Notes under the pieces: model-generated
What the model saw: the letters and a program-made list of their open reading frames with translations, nothing else
Database searches by the model: none
What the model was told of the DNA's origin: nothing
Source: Mucidula mucida
Taxonomy: Eukaryota > Basidiomycota > Agaricomycetes > Agaricales > Physalacriaceae
Assembly (NCBI GenBank): GCA_015501055.1
Contig: JADNYV010000188.1
Span: 1-64,000 of the forward strand
Direction of reading: 5' to 3'
Length of the DNA: 64,000 bases
Made by a program: the position numbers and the translations under genes
In this document: piece after piece, positions 23,084-33,978 of the stretch
Position numbering within the stretch: position 1 is the first letter of the stretch
Layout of the letters: every line of letters begins with the position of its first letter

Positions 23084-25687
23084 CTAAGCCAGATGAGCAA
23101 TTTTATACATCTCCAAAGGAAAATGGCTTACCTCCACATCCTTAGCCACGCTCGTAAAGGCGCTCGCCTGAATATTGTACAACTTCGCATACTCCCCATC
23201 AAGCGCCATGAGCTCAGCATGAGTTCCAGCCTCGGCCACACTCCCGTCCTTCATGCACCTAAGATCGATCGTCCAATCAGCCATGTCAGCCAATGCAGGG
23301 ACACGGACGACTTACACAATAAGATCAGCATGCTTCGTAAGATGCCCAAACCTATGCGTCACAAATATCATCGTCTTCCCCTCCCGCACCTTGATAAGGT
23401 TATCAAACAGCTGCGCCTCTCCCTCCGGATCCAACGCAGAGCTCGGTTCATCTACAGCGACATACTTCACCCTCCCCGTGTTAAACCTCATAAATGTCCT
23501 TGACCTACTCAACGAATCAGCTCCGGCATATACAACGCACAAGATACTCACGCCACAACGCGCTGCTTCTCCCCACCCGACAGCTCAATCGTCTTCTCCA
23601 CCTTCTCCAGCTCCACGTTCAACGGATGCTCCTTATCATCCGGCATCTGATGCCCATACGCGTCGTTCAACGGGTCCAAGAATGTCTCATACTTCTGCTC
23701 CAGCTTCTCAATACAGTGAGTAGCGCCGCCCATCTCCGCGGCGGCCTTGATCCTGTCTGTGTCGTGGACCATGGCGACGTTCCCAAGGCCGATGTTCTCC
23801 CCGAGCGATAACGGGAATAGCCGGTGGTCTTGAGTCAACGTCGCAGTCGATTCGTGTAGGTCGCGCATGCGGTACTGAGTAATGGGAAGGCCGTCGACGA
23901 GGAGGGAGTCGGGTCCGGACGTAGGATCGTAGGTGCGGCTAAGTAGTTTTAAAATAGTTGACTTGCCACTACCGTTGGAACCGACGATGACCACAAGCTG
24001 ACCGGACTTGATGGTGAGATTGACGTTGCTCAGACTGGGGCTTGTGGTCTTGCTTCCAGGATATTTGAATGCCAGGTTCCTAATGCCGATGAGCGTTAGA
24101 ACGGGACGACGGCATACGCTGAAGCGCTTACCTCAACTCAAAGGACATGCCTTGCGATTTCTCCTCGTCCGTTCTGGGATATGCCACATCACCATCGGTC
24201 AGTACGTTCTTAATCTTCTCGGCCTCGTAGAGGTTACGCAATTCTTGTGACTGTCGACGGAAACTTTGAACGTTGGACACCATGTACCATAATGCCCATT
24301 CCAGCTGCGCGGAAGACTGTTGGAGGATCGCGACCTGGGAGATGGAGAACTTGGAAGGATTAAGGATTGCTTGAAGGGCGCAGTACGCCTAGGATGTCAT
24401 GAGTGCAGTGTCGTCCGCAATAATATGTAGCTTACGATTGGTAAATCACCCAACACGTTCGACGTAACATTACGTATCGGTGTTGACTCCCGCATGTACT
24501 GCGATCCTGGCCAGTCATCCGAGAGACTCCCAAGGAGCGTCGCAGCTTTCTCGTACTCTAGAAACGGAATTCATGAGTAGATACTCGCCGGACGTAGATA
24601 ACAATTTACCATTGAGAATGTACTGAATGAGGTCACCGCAAAGCACCTCCGCCCGATACCCAGGAGACGTCATACCATTAAGCGCCCTCATTCGTTTCTT
24701 GTTCGCGTTGTCAACGTAAACGATGTGGGCTGAGTGAAATTGATATTAGAAGATTCCAGGGTTTCCATGAGGCGCTGTATACGTACGCGTGTACCACAAG
24801 TCTTGCTTGCCGAGCACCAGGAAGAGCGGTTTGAGGATGCAAAGGAGGGCAAATAGAGGAGAGCCTGTAGCGCGAGACGCCTGAAAGATCAGTGCCAACT
24901 GACTGACAGTCCTCGTCGTGTCGACACAGAAGTCTACAACACCATCGAAAGCGTACCACGCATCGCGGGAGGAAACGCGTATCGAGCTCCTTGGCTCTAA
25001 AGTCTTCGTAAGAAATTGGAGCCGATGGATGCAATAAGAAGATACCTTGAGCGGTAGGTACATCGACTCGGAGATTGGCTGTGAATGATGACGTCAGATG
25101 AAATTGGCCTCAGTGGTCAAACTGCTTACCTTGCATGAGGTAAAGTTCGAAGTGTGTAGTAATGCGTGAGCGCAGGCGAGGAAGTATTTGCGCGCTGTAG
25201 TAGGCCCAGTCTGTACATGAAAGAAAGGAGGCAAATCCGTGAACGTACCAAGACCATCGCAGCGCAGCGGCAAACACAACACATATAAGTCGAACAGCGA
25301 CTGCGTTGAAGATCGCAGTTTTGTCGGGAGCGCCATCGACGAGGCCTATCTCAATCTAGAAAGTCAAGGTTATACAATGTCAGAAGGGGCGCAGATAACA
25401 CTTACGATTTTCAGAAGGCGACTGGAGAGATACAACAACAGAGCGCCTTCGATACCATTCCAGAACTGAGAGGCCACGTAGAGAACAGAAAGCAACGGTT
25501 CCAATGCGTATATCTCTGTAGCGAGGCGTCGAATGAGAGGAAGAGCAATGCTAACTTGCTTGAGGCTGTCCCGCAAATCCCAACCCCCGGCAGAGATCGG
25601 AAGGGTGAGCTTATAGATACCTAGCTCGACCGTCTTCAGCGTCACCTCTTCCTTCGGTTTCTTCTCAGATATTTCTTTGTGATCCAT
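23084..25687 (-). CDS. ABC half-transporter (membrane domain plus one ATPase domain)
   Basis: Start at 25687 (MDHKEISEKKPKEE), first exon to 25406, then 25355-25249, 25210-25130 and a series of short exons with introns near 50 bp. The N-terminal half holds hydrophobic stretches (for example ALEPLLSVLYVASQFW, LFALLCILKPLFLVLG) consistent with one membrane domain. The C-terminal half is a complete nucleotide-binding domain: Walker A VGSNGSGKST, Q-loop TLTQDHRLFP, signature LSGGEKQR, Walker B YVAVDEPSSALDPEGE and H-loop VTHRFGHL, split over exons 23548-23994, 23312-23551 and 23084-23293. The protein should dimerise to pump a substrate across a membrane using ATP; the substrate cannot be told. 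The exact C-terminus is uncertain because a GTAAGC donor sits in the last frame at about 23130. Confidence 0.85.
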
Positions 25688-27648
25688 CGCGAGGATAGTT
25701 GGGTAACGAGGAAAGAGAGAAGCGAGGGCGATTGGGTCCGATGTACGCTTTTATATTCGCGGGTCCCATCATTGTGAGTCAAAACAATAGGGCACGTTGG
25801 CGCTTAACGCGCGGATCTCCAGACATCGATTTTCCTGTTGTTGGTCATTAGCGATGCAGGGTAAAATAAAAGACGTATGCGGACGCGAGCGCTCATCGGA
25901 GGCGGTGCCGAGCACATTGTACCAGAATACAGTATTACTCGGAGGCTGTTAAAGCAGTGAAAGAGAGACTAGAGCTCGTTGTGTGCCCATTCCTGTGTGT
26001 ACGGATTCCACATCAGCAGCAAAGCAATCATGGTGTCGATTTCAAAGCCCGCTCTCGTACCTTGGAGTCGAGAAAATTGATGGACGGATTGGCGAGAGTG
26101 AAAGCAAAACTATATTGGTGTGACGGCAATTCCGCTGGTGCGTTCGTTGCTCTTCAACGTAAGGGATAGCGGAGATGTAGCATCGAGGACACGATACCAA
26201 AAGTTTGAGTGTATTCAAGTGTACACCACACGACACTGTGACCAACGATCTACGTGAGCGATGAATGGAGAGAGATAGAAGAGTCACTTGTGCATTCATT
26301 ATTCGGTCAATCGATTGGACCCATGGTACCAAGAAGGAAAGAAGGCACATCATCTCTTCGAGGCGTGCTATCTGAGAAATCATCCCACAAAGTTACTATG
26401 GTCGGGGTCAATATGTCGAATACGGATACAAAGCAATACCCGAGGAGACTGACAAAGATGACTGGCTAGGCGCCCAGTAACTGCGCATCTGGCCTTGAAT
26501 AGCACTGATATGCATCAGAGTTCCTGCGCCGCGCCGACGACAACGCATGCCAAAGGAACACTGCCCTCCAAGTCATTCCTCGTACTGTATTAATATGTCG
26601 TACATGTCTGATTCTGATAAATAGTGAGCACGTGGCACTCCGGAATGAGGAGATGCAGCAGCCATGAGCTTTTATGTAGATGCGACACAGCCATGCACCG
26701 AGACCTACTCACCGTTGTTTAGTACAGGCAACACGTCAGCCATCATGACAGCCCTTCGAGTGCCTGTAATTGCCAGCCGACGGCCACCTATTTCGTGTTT
26801 TACTTAAAATGTGGCGGGAGGCTATCAGCATTGCGATCATGGGCGGCAAAATAACACAATATTAGCCCAAAATAATATGGGGATCAGACCGCTCTTGAGA
26901 CGCACGTCGCCGCCGTGGCCTACAATTGCCGTTGACATCGTCGTAAACGGTGGGAAGCAAGATGTGATGGTGCCAACAAATATCAACAAGGCCGCGTCCC
27001 TGTCGATCTTTTCCTACGCTGTCCCACGAGTGTCTTTGTTGACAATGTCTGGAGACCACTAAGGAAGGAAGGTTTTATTCTCGGTCCGTGGTAAGAATTG
27101 CATGCCAAGCGACCCCGAAAAACCTGAAAGCATTTTGAAAGCATGTCTGCCCATGTAGTATTCACCAGTTGAGGTTTCACGCCCGACTAACGGGTGTGAA
27201 CAAAAAGATGCCTCAGTGCCTCAGAGGTGACCATTTATTTCGATCTTTCATGCCTATGATTGACTTGAACTCGTTAGATCTGCGTACGACTGAGAATACA
27301 CAAGGACCGTTTTTCCTGCGGCTTAATCGAAACTTGCTCAGATGCTGCCCAACAAATCCCCTCAATTGAGTCATTACAGTCGCGTCAGCCCATTCTCCTC
27401 ATACCAAAGTCGCCTCTTCAAAGTTTCGATCCAATAACAATAACGAAACACACCTTGCCACTGCCTCGTCGATTGAGAACAAAGCGCGACGATAACTAAA
27501 AAAGCTCTCCTCACGTGTGTTTGCCGATGTCAGTCGCGCATGTGGTTGTAAGTCACGCTTCCCGTCCGACCTCGATCGGCTCTCGCGGTGTATATAGAGC
27601 ACGGCAAGGTAAGAACCGTCTTGCTTCTCACTTTCCGACCGCTTTCCA
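25688..27648. other. Intergenic between divergent ABC and MFS transporter genes
   Basis: About 2 kb without supported coding sequence. The two transporter genes are divergently transcribed, so this holds both promoters; no specific operator is recognised. Confidence 0.5.
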
Positions 27649-29720
27649 ATGGCGGAGACGCAGCAACAAACGGCCACGCTATCCAACCCCACAGCAACTC
27701 ATTCCGATGACAAGACTGACCCACCCAGTACAGACTCGGACGCGGCAACACAGGAATTGGAAGAAGACATAATCGTCGACTGGGACGGCCCAGATGACCC
27801 GGGAAACCCAAAGACGTACGTGATTCGCTCATGCATCCGAGCCTTTCGTGCACATGAGGTACTATAGCTGGTCATACAAGAAGAAATGGGGCGCAACCAT
27901 AACGGTGTCCCTATTCACACTCATGAGTCCAATCTCGTCGGACATGCTCGCGCCAGCGAACCGCGCCCTTCGAGAGGACCTGGGAATCCACAGTCAAGTG
28001 ATCCTGGCTATGACCGTATCCATTTTTATTCTTGCCTACGCCGTTGGTCCTTTGGTTAGCCTTTCAGATTAAACATCTCTATTTTGTCATTTGACCACAG
28101 GTAACAGGTAATTGGCCCGCTGAGCGAAATATACGGTCGACAAAAGGTACTCCAGATCGGCAATCTTCTCTACTTTGGTGCGTTCCGAACGGCATATTCG
28201 CTGTAACCTATTTAAAATATACTTTAGCGTGGAATCTGGCGTGTGGTTTCGCGCAGAACCAGCAGCAGCTGCTCGCATTTCGATTCCTCAGTGGCCTCGG
28301 TGGATCTGCACCTCTCGCAGCAGGCGGAGGCACATTGGCCGATTTATGGCGTCCAGAGGAACGAGGGAAAGCCGTTTCCATTTATGCTTTGGCCCCGCTC
28401 TTGGGTCCGGTCATTGGTCCTATTGCCGGAGGATGGATCGCAGAGAAGACGACGTGGAGATGGGCTGTGAGTTCAGCATGACGTTTATTCTTCAATAATG
28501 AAAAACTGACATGCGTCTTCAATTCTGGGCTACATGTATTGCCGATCTCATCATTCAAGGCCTTGGGCTACTATTTCTTCGAGAAAGTAAGCCTGCACGG
28601 CACCAGCAGACGTACGCTATGCTAATAATCTATACAGCGTACGCCCCGGTTCTACTAGAACGAAAAGCCAAAGCCTTACGCAAAAGCATGGATCTAGAGA
28701 AGGGACGTCGGCGCGTTAGAACCGTTTACGAAAAGGCGGAAGCTCGCGAGTACGTCTACTCATCCATACCACCTCCCACATCTTATTATCATCGCCAACA
28801 GCTGGAAATCAATCTTCGGGCAAGCACTATCGCGTCCATTTGCTTTATTCGCATACGAACCAGTCGTGCAAGTCGTCGCCATTTACACCGCATTCTCTTT
28901 TGGCATCCTCTATCGTTCGTTTTCCATGCTGTTGCCTATCTCAAACTCTATCCTCTTACACGAGTATTACTACAGTCTTCTTCACGACAATACCACGCAT
29001 CTTCGCCGACGTGTACCACTTTGGTTCTGGTATCACCGGTCTGCACTACATCGCCCTCGGGGTGGGACTCGGCTCCGCAGCTCAAGTAAACGCGCATTAC
29101 ATGGACAAGGTCTACGTTCGCTTGAAAGAAAGTCATGGCGGCGTCGGCAGACCCGAGTTTCGTGTTCGTACGTTGTTCATCCCTTTGACAGAACTTTCGA
29201 ACTGTTGCTGACCGTTATGCGTCTTAGCGTCCATGGTACCAGGATCAATAATCTTCCCCATAGGTATTCTCATCGCAGGTTGGTGCGCAGATGCCGGCGT
29301 GCATTGGATCGGACTAGATATTGGACTTGCGTTAGTGGGCTGCGGGATGATCCTCATTTCACAGAGCATGCAGGCCTACATAGTTGACTGTTTTACACTC
29401 TATGCCGCGTCAGGTATGGATCTGGCAGCTTCTTCGATCTCCTTCAAAACTGATTTATTCGTGAAGCCATATCCGCGGTAAACTGTCTGAGATCGTTGGC
29501 GGGCTTTGGATTTCCCCTCTTCGCACCGGCGATGTACGCCAAGCTTGGCTACGGGAAGGGCGGGACGATATTGGCTGTAGTTGCGATTGCGATAGGATGT
29601 CCCGCGTGAGTGTTCCTCGAAATAGTGATTCGGTCAAACTAATTCCATGCTTCTAGCCCGTTCGCTTTCTGGAAGTACGGAGAGAGACTACGCGAGAAGA
29701 GCCACTTCTCCCAAAGGTAA
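27649..29720 (+). CDS. MFS multidrug-type transporter (DHA1-like)
   Basis: Start ATG at 27649, hydrophilic N-terminus ending VDWDGPDDPGNPKT, typical of the fungal drug:H+ antiporter family. Exon 1 ends 27815; intron 27816-27867 gives TWSYKKKWGATITVSLFTLM. Further exons carry VIGPLSEIYGRQKVL (motif A-like), then LSGLGGSAPLAAGGGTLADL and GPVIGPIAGGWIAEKTTWRW (motif C, the antiporter signature). The second half has a charged loop, YHFGSGITGLHYIALGVGLG, a long TM-rich exon, and FGFPLFAPAMYAKLGYGKG. The last exon reads APFAFWKYGERLREKS with stop at 29720. Introns are about 50 bp and no frame break was seen. It likely exports small molecules at the plasma membrane using the proton gradient. A homologous 3' end lies inverted at the right edge of the window. 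Confidence 0.88.
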
Positions 29721-29739
29721 ACAGAACTTTTGTCCCCTT

Positions 29740-29783
29740 AGATGTCGTAGTATGCTACTATAGATGTCGTAGTATGCTACTAT
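29740..29783 (+). repeat. 22-bp exact tandem duplication with inner palindrome
   Basis: Two perfect copies (29740-29761 and 29762-29783), each containing the near-palindrome TAGTAGTATGCTACTA-like core (TAGTATGCTA). It lies just 20 bp after the MFS stop codon. Confidence 0.9.
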
Positions 29784-30060
29784 AGAAAATCTAATACACG
29801 CAACTTCCGCAATACAATCGTGCTTGTTAAGTTTCATCTAATAAACCGTCGTTTCGATACTCTCATGTCCCGCTCTAGTCTCTGTGTCTCAACTGCCGGG
29901 ATAGGAATCGCCCTCAGCTAGTCAAATCGGTTCTTTCAACGACGACTAGTATGTCCTTCCAAAATGAATCACAATCGAAGACAGTTGTCAGAGGGGAAAT
30001 AAGAATGGGATATACGATTTAAGTATATGATTAGGTTCTTTCCACTATAGGACCACTGTC

Positions 30061-31193
30061 TCAAGGATTCACAAGAGAAAGGCCTCCATCGAGCGAGACA
30101 CACGCTCCAGTAGCATACGTACATGCCGCCAAATACACCGCCGTCATCGCCATCTCCGCCTCCCTGTTCAACAAAGTTAAAAAAATCACTATCACTAGGA
30201 GTCACCACTCACGTCCCAGCCCGTCCCAATGGTGGCGGCACACTACAGCCCGGAAGCGGCGTATCCATATTCTGGAGACTCTCAGCGGGAACCATCTCCG
30301 AAGCGAAAGGACCTGGGTGGATAACATTGACACGAATGGGAATTTTGCGGCTCATGAAATCCGTAGCAAGCCCTATCGAGACTTTCTCCAGCGCGATCTT
30401 TGAGGCTCCGTACGCCGACTACGGTGAGCAAGCGTGTCAATGAATATGCACAAATAGTTCAAAATTGAAACACGCCCTACACTGAGGATGGGTATGAAAT
30501 ATCGGAGAGACACCGACACGGACCCAACGTTGATCACACACGCAGTGCTCCCCCGCGCCTCTGCGCCCTTAACGAGGAGCTCGGAAAACGCCCGGACCAC
30601 GAAGAACGCGGCAAACGCGTTGATGCCGAACACGTCGTGCCACCCAGCGAACGTCTCGTGCTGGAACCCGGCGTCTGCCTTGCCCGCGACGTAGTTCGCC
30701 ATCTTCTTTTCGAAGAAATCGGGGGATGTAGAGGGTAACGGACCGCTGATGCCTGCGCTTTGGAAAAGATGAGTATGAGGACGAGGTGATGTGTTCCGAC
30801 GGCGTACTTGTTAACGAGAATATCGAGTCGCCCATCTGTGGCCTGGATGTACTCGGCGGCCGCATCGATACTCGTTTGGTCCGTCACGTCCATGCGTAGT
30901 CTAAACCATATTGATCGGGTGTGAACTATCTTGGATATGCCACATACGGGATCAGGACGCCCTCTTTGGCGGACACCGACGCAGCCGCCGCGCGGAGCGT
31001 CTCGTCACGCCGACCAGTGATGTAGACTTTCGCGCCGTTGGCGGCGAAGCCCTTTGCGATTGCGAAGCCACTGTGAAGAGGATCAGTTGATCGTCTCTGT
31101 GTGTATGAGTGTTTACATTCCGGTGCCGCCACCAGTGACGAGGGCGACTTGGCCGGTGAGAGACATGATGTTGGAGACGTTCAGCTGAGACAT
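30061..31193 (-). CDS. Short-chain dehydrogenase/reductase, copy SDR-1
   Basis: Classical SDR of about 290 residues with the same six-exon plan as the other copies. The N-terminus MSQLNVSNIMSLTG leads into VALVTGGGTGIG, the NAD(P)-binding glycine motif, split by intron 1. Exon 3 ends in the first Asn codon of NNAG; using the acceptor after CCAAAG at about 30770 restores NNAGIS. The catalytic Ser lies in INVGSVS and the active-site Tyr/Lys in YGASK at the start of exon 5. The C-terminus ends DGGLSLVNP. It should oxidise or reduce an alcohol/ketone substrate, unknown. It is the most diverged of the four full-length copies here and appears intact. Its divergent partner is the F-box gene F-1. Confidence 0.85.
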
Positions 31194-31499
31194 CGTAGAG
31201 GAAATTAGAGCAGGGTACTTCCTGTCCTTGCCACATCCAGACTTTAACCTGACCAAGCCGCTCTGTATATGATGACTGTCGAATCCCTAGTTCCTGAATC
31301 AAAGATGAATAATACTAACAACACTCGCGATATGTCATCTAGGGCAGAGAAGAGCCTGGCGTTCGTTGGTCATCTGCAAATCATTACTGATCAGCGGCGC
31401 AGCATGTATTTTTTGTCAGCACTTCACCTTCCATGTAAAGCCATCAAGTACGCGTCATTTTGATCAAGGAGGGAGTTTGCCCGATTAACGTGCATTCTG

Positions 31500-31615
31500 T
31501 ATCAGCGGCGCACAGAGAGAAAACCAAAACACATTTCGTTTATTAACTTACACCCGTGTATCGATTCTTGACTATATTGATTATGCGTAACTGGGGCAAT
31601 CCATTTCTCCACTGT
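31500..31615 (-). pseudogene. Remnant of the PEX19 3' end
   Basis: On the minus strand this reads a GCCCCAGTTAC motif, then ATATAGT and ACACGGGTGTAAGTTAATAA followed by ACGAAATG. The same order occurs at the last PEX19 codons and 3' flank at 41300-41400 on the plus strand. It is a displaced copy of the PEX19 tail sitting between SDR-1 and F-1, with no coding capacity. Confidence 0.75.
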
Positions 31616-32063
31616 TTTCTGCTCTGTCTTCCTCTCAGACATAACGCTCGGTGTATGGGGTGATGGAGTACTCGTAGAGTGTGTGGTGACGGCGCGCTCT
31701 GTGGGTGCAGCCTCTTGAGATAGAGCGGTCTTGGAGGGACATCGTCGGATGGAGGTGTGAGGGTGCATGGTCATATGGAGCGCTGGTGCGTACATCTTCG
31801 GAGAGTGCGGGGCAGTGACATCTCCTCGCGTGTCCCGGGTGAGAAGTCTTCGCGTCGTGGTGACTTGAAGATGGATGAGTTTCAGCGGTTTTGAACGCGA
31901 TGAGCGCGTCACCTTTGAGAATTTTGACACTAGTTTCGACTCCCAAGAGTCGGAACGAGGACGGGTAAGTATTACCAAGGCCGTGTGAAAGGGGCGGCCG
32001 GCAATCACCGGGGACCGGTACATTTCTTATTGCTTTGCCTCCTTCCACCAAAGCATCAAGTCC

Positions 32064-33391
32064 ATGAGCAAGGCAGACAACCTCTCCATCCCAAATGCAG
32101 ATGTCTCCTTTCCGTTCGAAATCTTCAACTCCATTCTGGAGAATGTGATCGACCGCCAAACGCTCGCCAACTGTGCGTTAGTCAATCGCACTTGGGGGCG
32201 GCGCTCTCAAGAGCTTCTATTCCGAAAAGTCTCCCTGCATACTTTCCGCAATCAGTTGCAGAAACTCCTCCGACTCCTTGTAGACTCGCCGCATATACGC
32301 CTCCTCATCAGAGAGCTGTCCATATACAGCTTATCTGTCAAGCGTAGACAGCCCGCCGAGTTTGATCGCCATCTAGCATTCGTCATTTCATGTGTTACCA
32401 ACCTTGCCCACATCTATCTACAATTCAAGGCAATCGGATATCAGAGCCGAGAGGACCTCCCAGACTTTCTTACCGCGACTGTGCGCCCAGCGCTTCGGCA
32501 GCTGCAGCATCTGCAGTCCGTGACTTTCTCCGACGACGATGGATATATGGCACACAACGCCGTCGACATGTTTAGGGCCTGTGATGGCTTGACAGTCCGC
32601 AAAATCGTAATCAGTGATTGCGAAGGGGTTTTTTCTGTCGAGCAATCATCCGCCGCTGATTGTTTACTCTCGTTCCCCAATGTGACCGAGATTGAGTTCC
32701 TCGGAGGGTGGTTTGAAGCGTCGCTCATTCATCCATGGCTATCGCACCCATTAAACATCTTTCCGCGGCTGCGCACCATGACCTTTGGGGTCTACGAGAG
32801 TCGCGGAGTGTATGACATCCACCTCAACCTGCTTTTGCCGAACGGACTCCCCGGAGTGCGCTGTATCAAAGTTGTGTGGCACGTGTACGTACCGGATTAC
32901 CTGCCAAAACCAACCGGTAAGGCTTCTTTATTCCGCATTTGTGCTCCTGTAGCTGAACTCTACCAGTGCCAAACTCTGCGAGGGAAGAAATAATGCCAGT
33001 GCTCGCCATTGGTACTTTCCCCGAAGTGACCCTCGAATATCGCGTTGATGCCTACAATGACAATGCGGTTCTTTGGTGGTGTCGCGTGTTCGGACACGTA
33101 GAAACAAGCGTCATCGAGACACTCAAGCTTGTCGTGTACACAACGGGCGAGGATCTGACCAATCTCGAACCATGGGCCAAGCTGGATGGGATACTTTCCA
33201 GCTGGAGATTCCGTTCCTTGAAAGAGTTGACGGTACAGTTTTGGGTGACTCCGTTCAAAGGACCTGGGGAGCGTCAGAATGATGGACGGATGGAGTTGGC
33301 GAGACTGGAGTTTCCGGAGGTGGCAAGGAAAGCGAATGCAAGGATCTACATTGACTCGTCGCGTTCTCCAGAGCTCTGGTACCGCTCGTGA
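32064..33391 (+). CDS. F-box protein, copy F-1 (intact)
   Basis: Two exons, 32064-32916 and 32967-33391, joined by a 50-bp intron, encode 425 residues. The intron uses donor CCG|GTAAGG and acceptor TACCAG; without it the frame stops in RGKK, and with it the frame continues NSAREEIMPVLAIGTF. Residues about 16-60 form an F-box: FPFEIFNSILENVIDRQTLA, NCALVNRTWGRR. The remainder is leucine-rich with weak LRR-like spacing (for example HIYLQFKAIG, LQSVTFSDDDG, VTEIEFLGGWF). F-box proteins link substrates to SCF ubiquitin ligases through Skp1; the substrate is unknown. Copies F-2 and F-3 are broken, so F-1 is the only full-length member of this subfamily in the window. Confidence 0.8.
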
Positions 33392-33978
33392 TACTAGTAC
33401 ATTTTGGGCGTGCATCTGCTCGGTGGCGTGTGATCTTGGCAGAAGGAATCATGGACACCACATTTATGACGGGTGGAGGGATGTCAAAGATCATGTAACC
33501 TGTTTTCGACTGCAGCCGAACAGGGATCTCCATTCTCCGTATCTGCCGATGGTATCAATTCAAGATCACTCGAAAGGCGATTCTCAGGCAACCTGAAAGG
33601 ATCTCAGGCTCCATGCCATTAGTCGAAGCCTACGTCCAGTGTATGATGTGGCGCGAGGTATAAGTATCTCCTAGCATCCTTGTCATGAGTATTCAGATCT
33701 GCTCCCGCATCATTCATTGTCAACCACCATTGTAACATTCATTGAGTAGTGGTATCGTCCCTCCTCCCCGTCAGTTCTTCGGTCTTGGTTCTACTTCGTG
33801 GCAGCATTCTCAGCTTCAGCAGCATGCCTAATCTAGAAATCCACCACATATAAAAAGAAAGTGTTTCACTATTCTTCACCAACATTCTCACATTATGTAT
33901 CTCAAGCTGATGCTTGTCGCGTTCGTTGCGCTCATTACACAATCCCAAATGGGTGTGTTTGTTCATGTTTCAGGATTA
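33392..33978. other. Intergenic before the pogo-like element
   Basis: No gene supported. A short frame around 33895 (MYLKLMLVAFVALITQSQMGVF) is signal-peptide-like but leads nowhere; the transposon inserts right after it at 33979. Confidence 0.4.

Noticed and set aside
31635..32159. Minus-strand frames of about 174 codons upstream of F-1
   Set aside because: Pro/His/Arg/Ser-rich with no domain, and partly antisense to the F-1 exon; no splice context.
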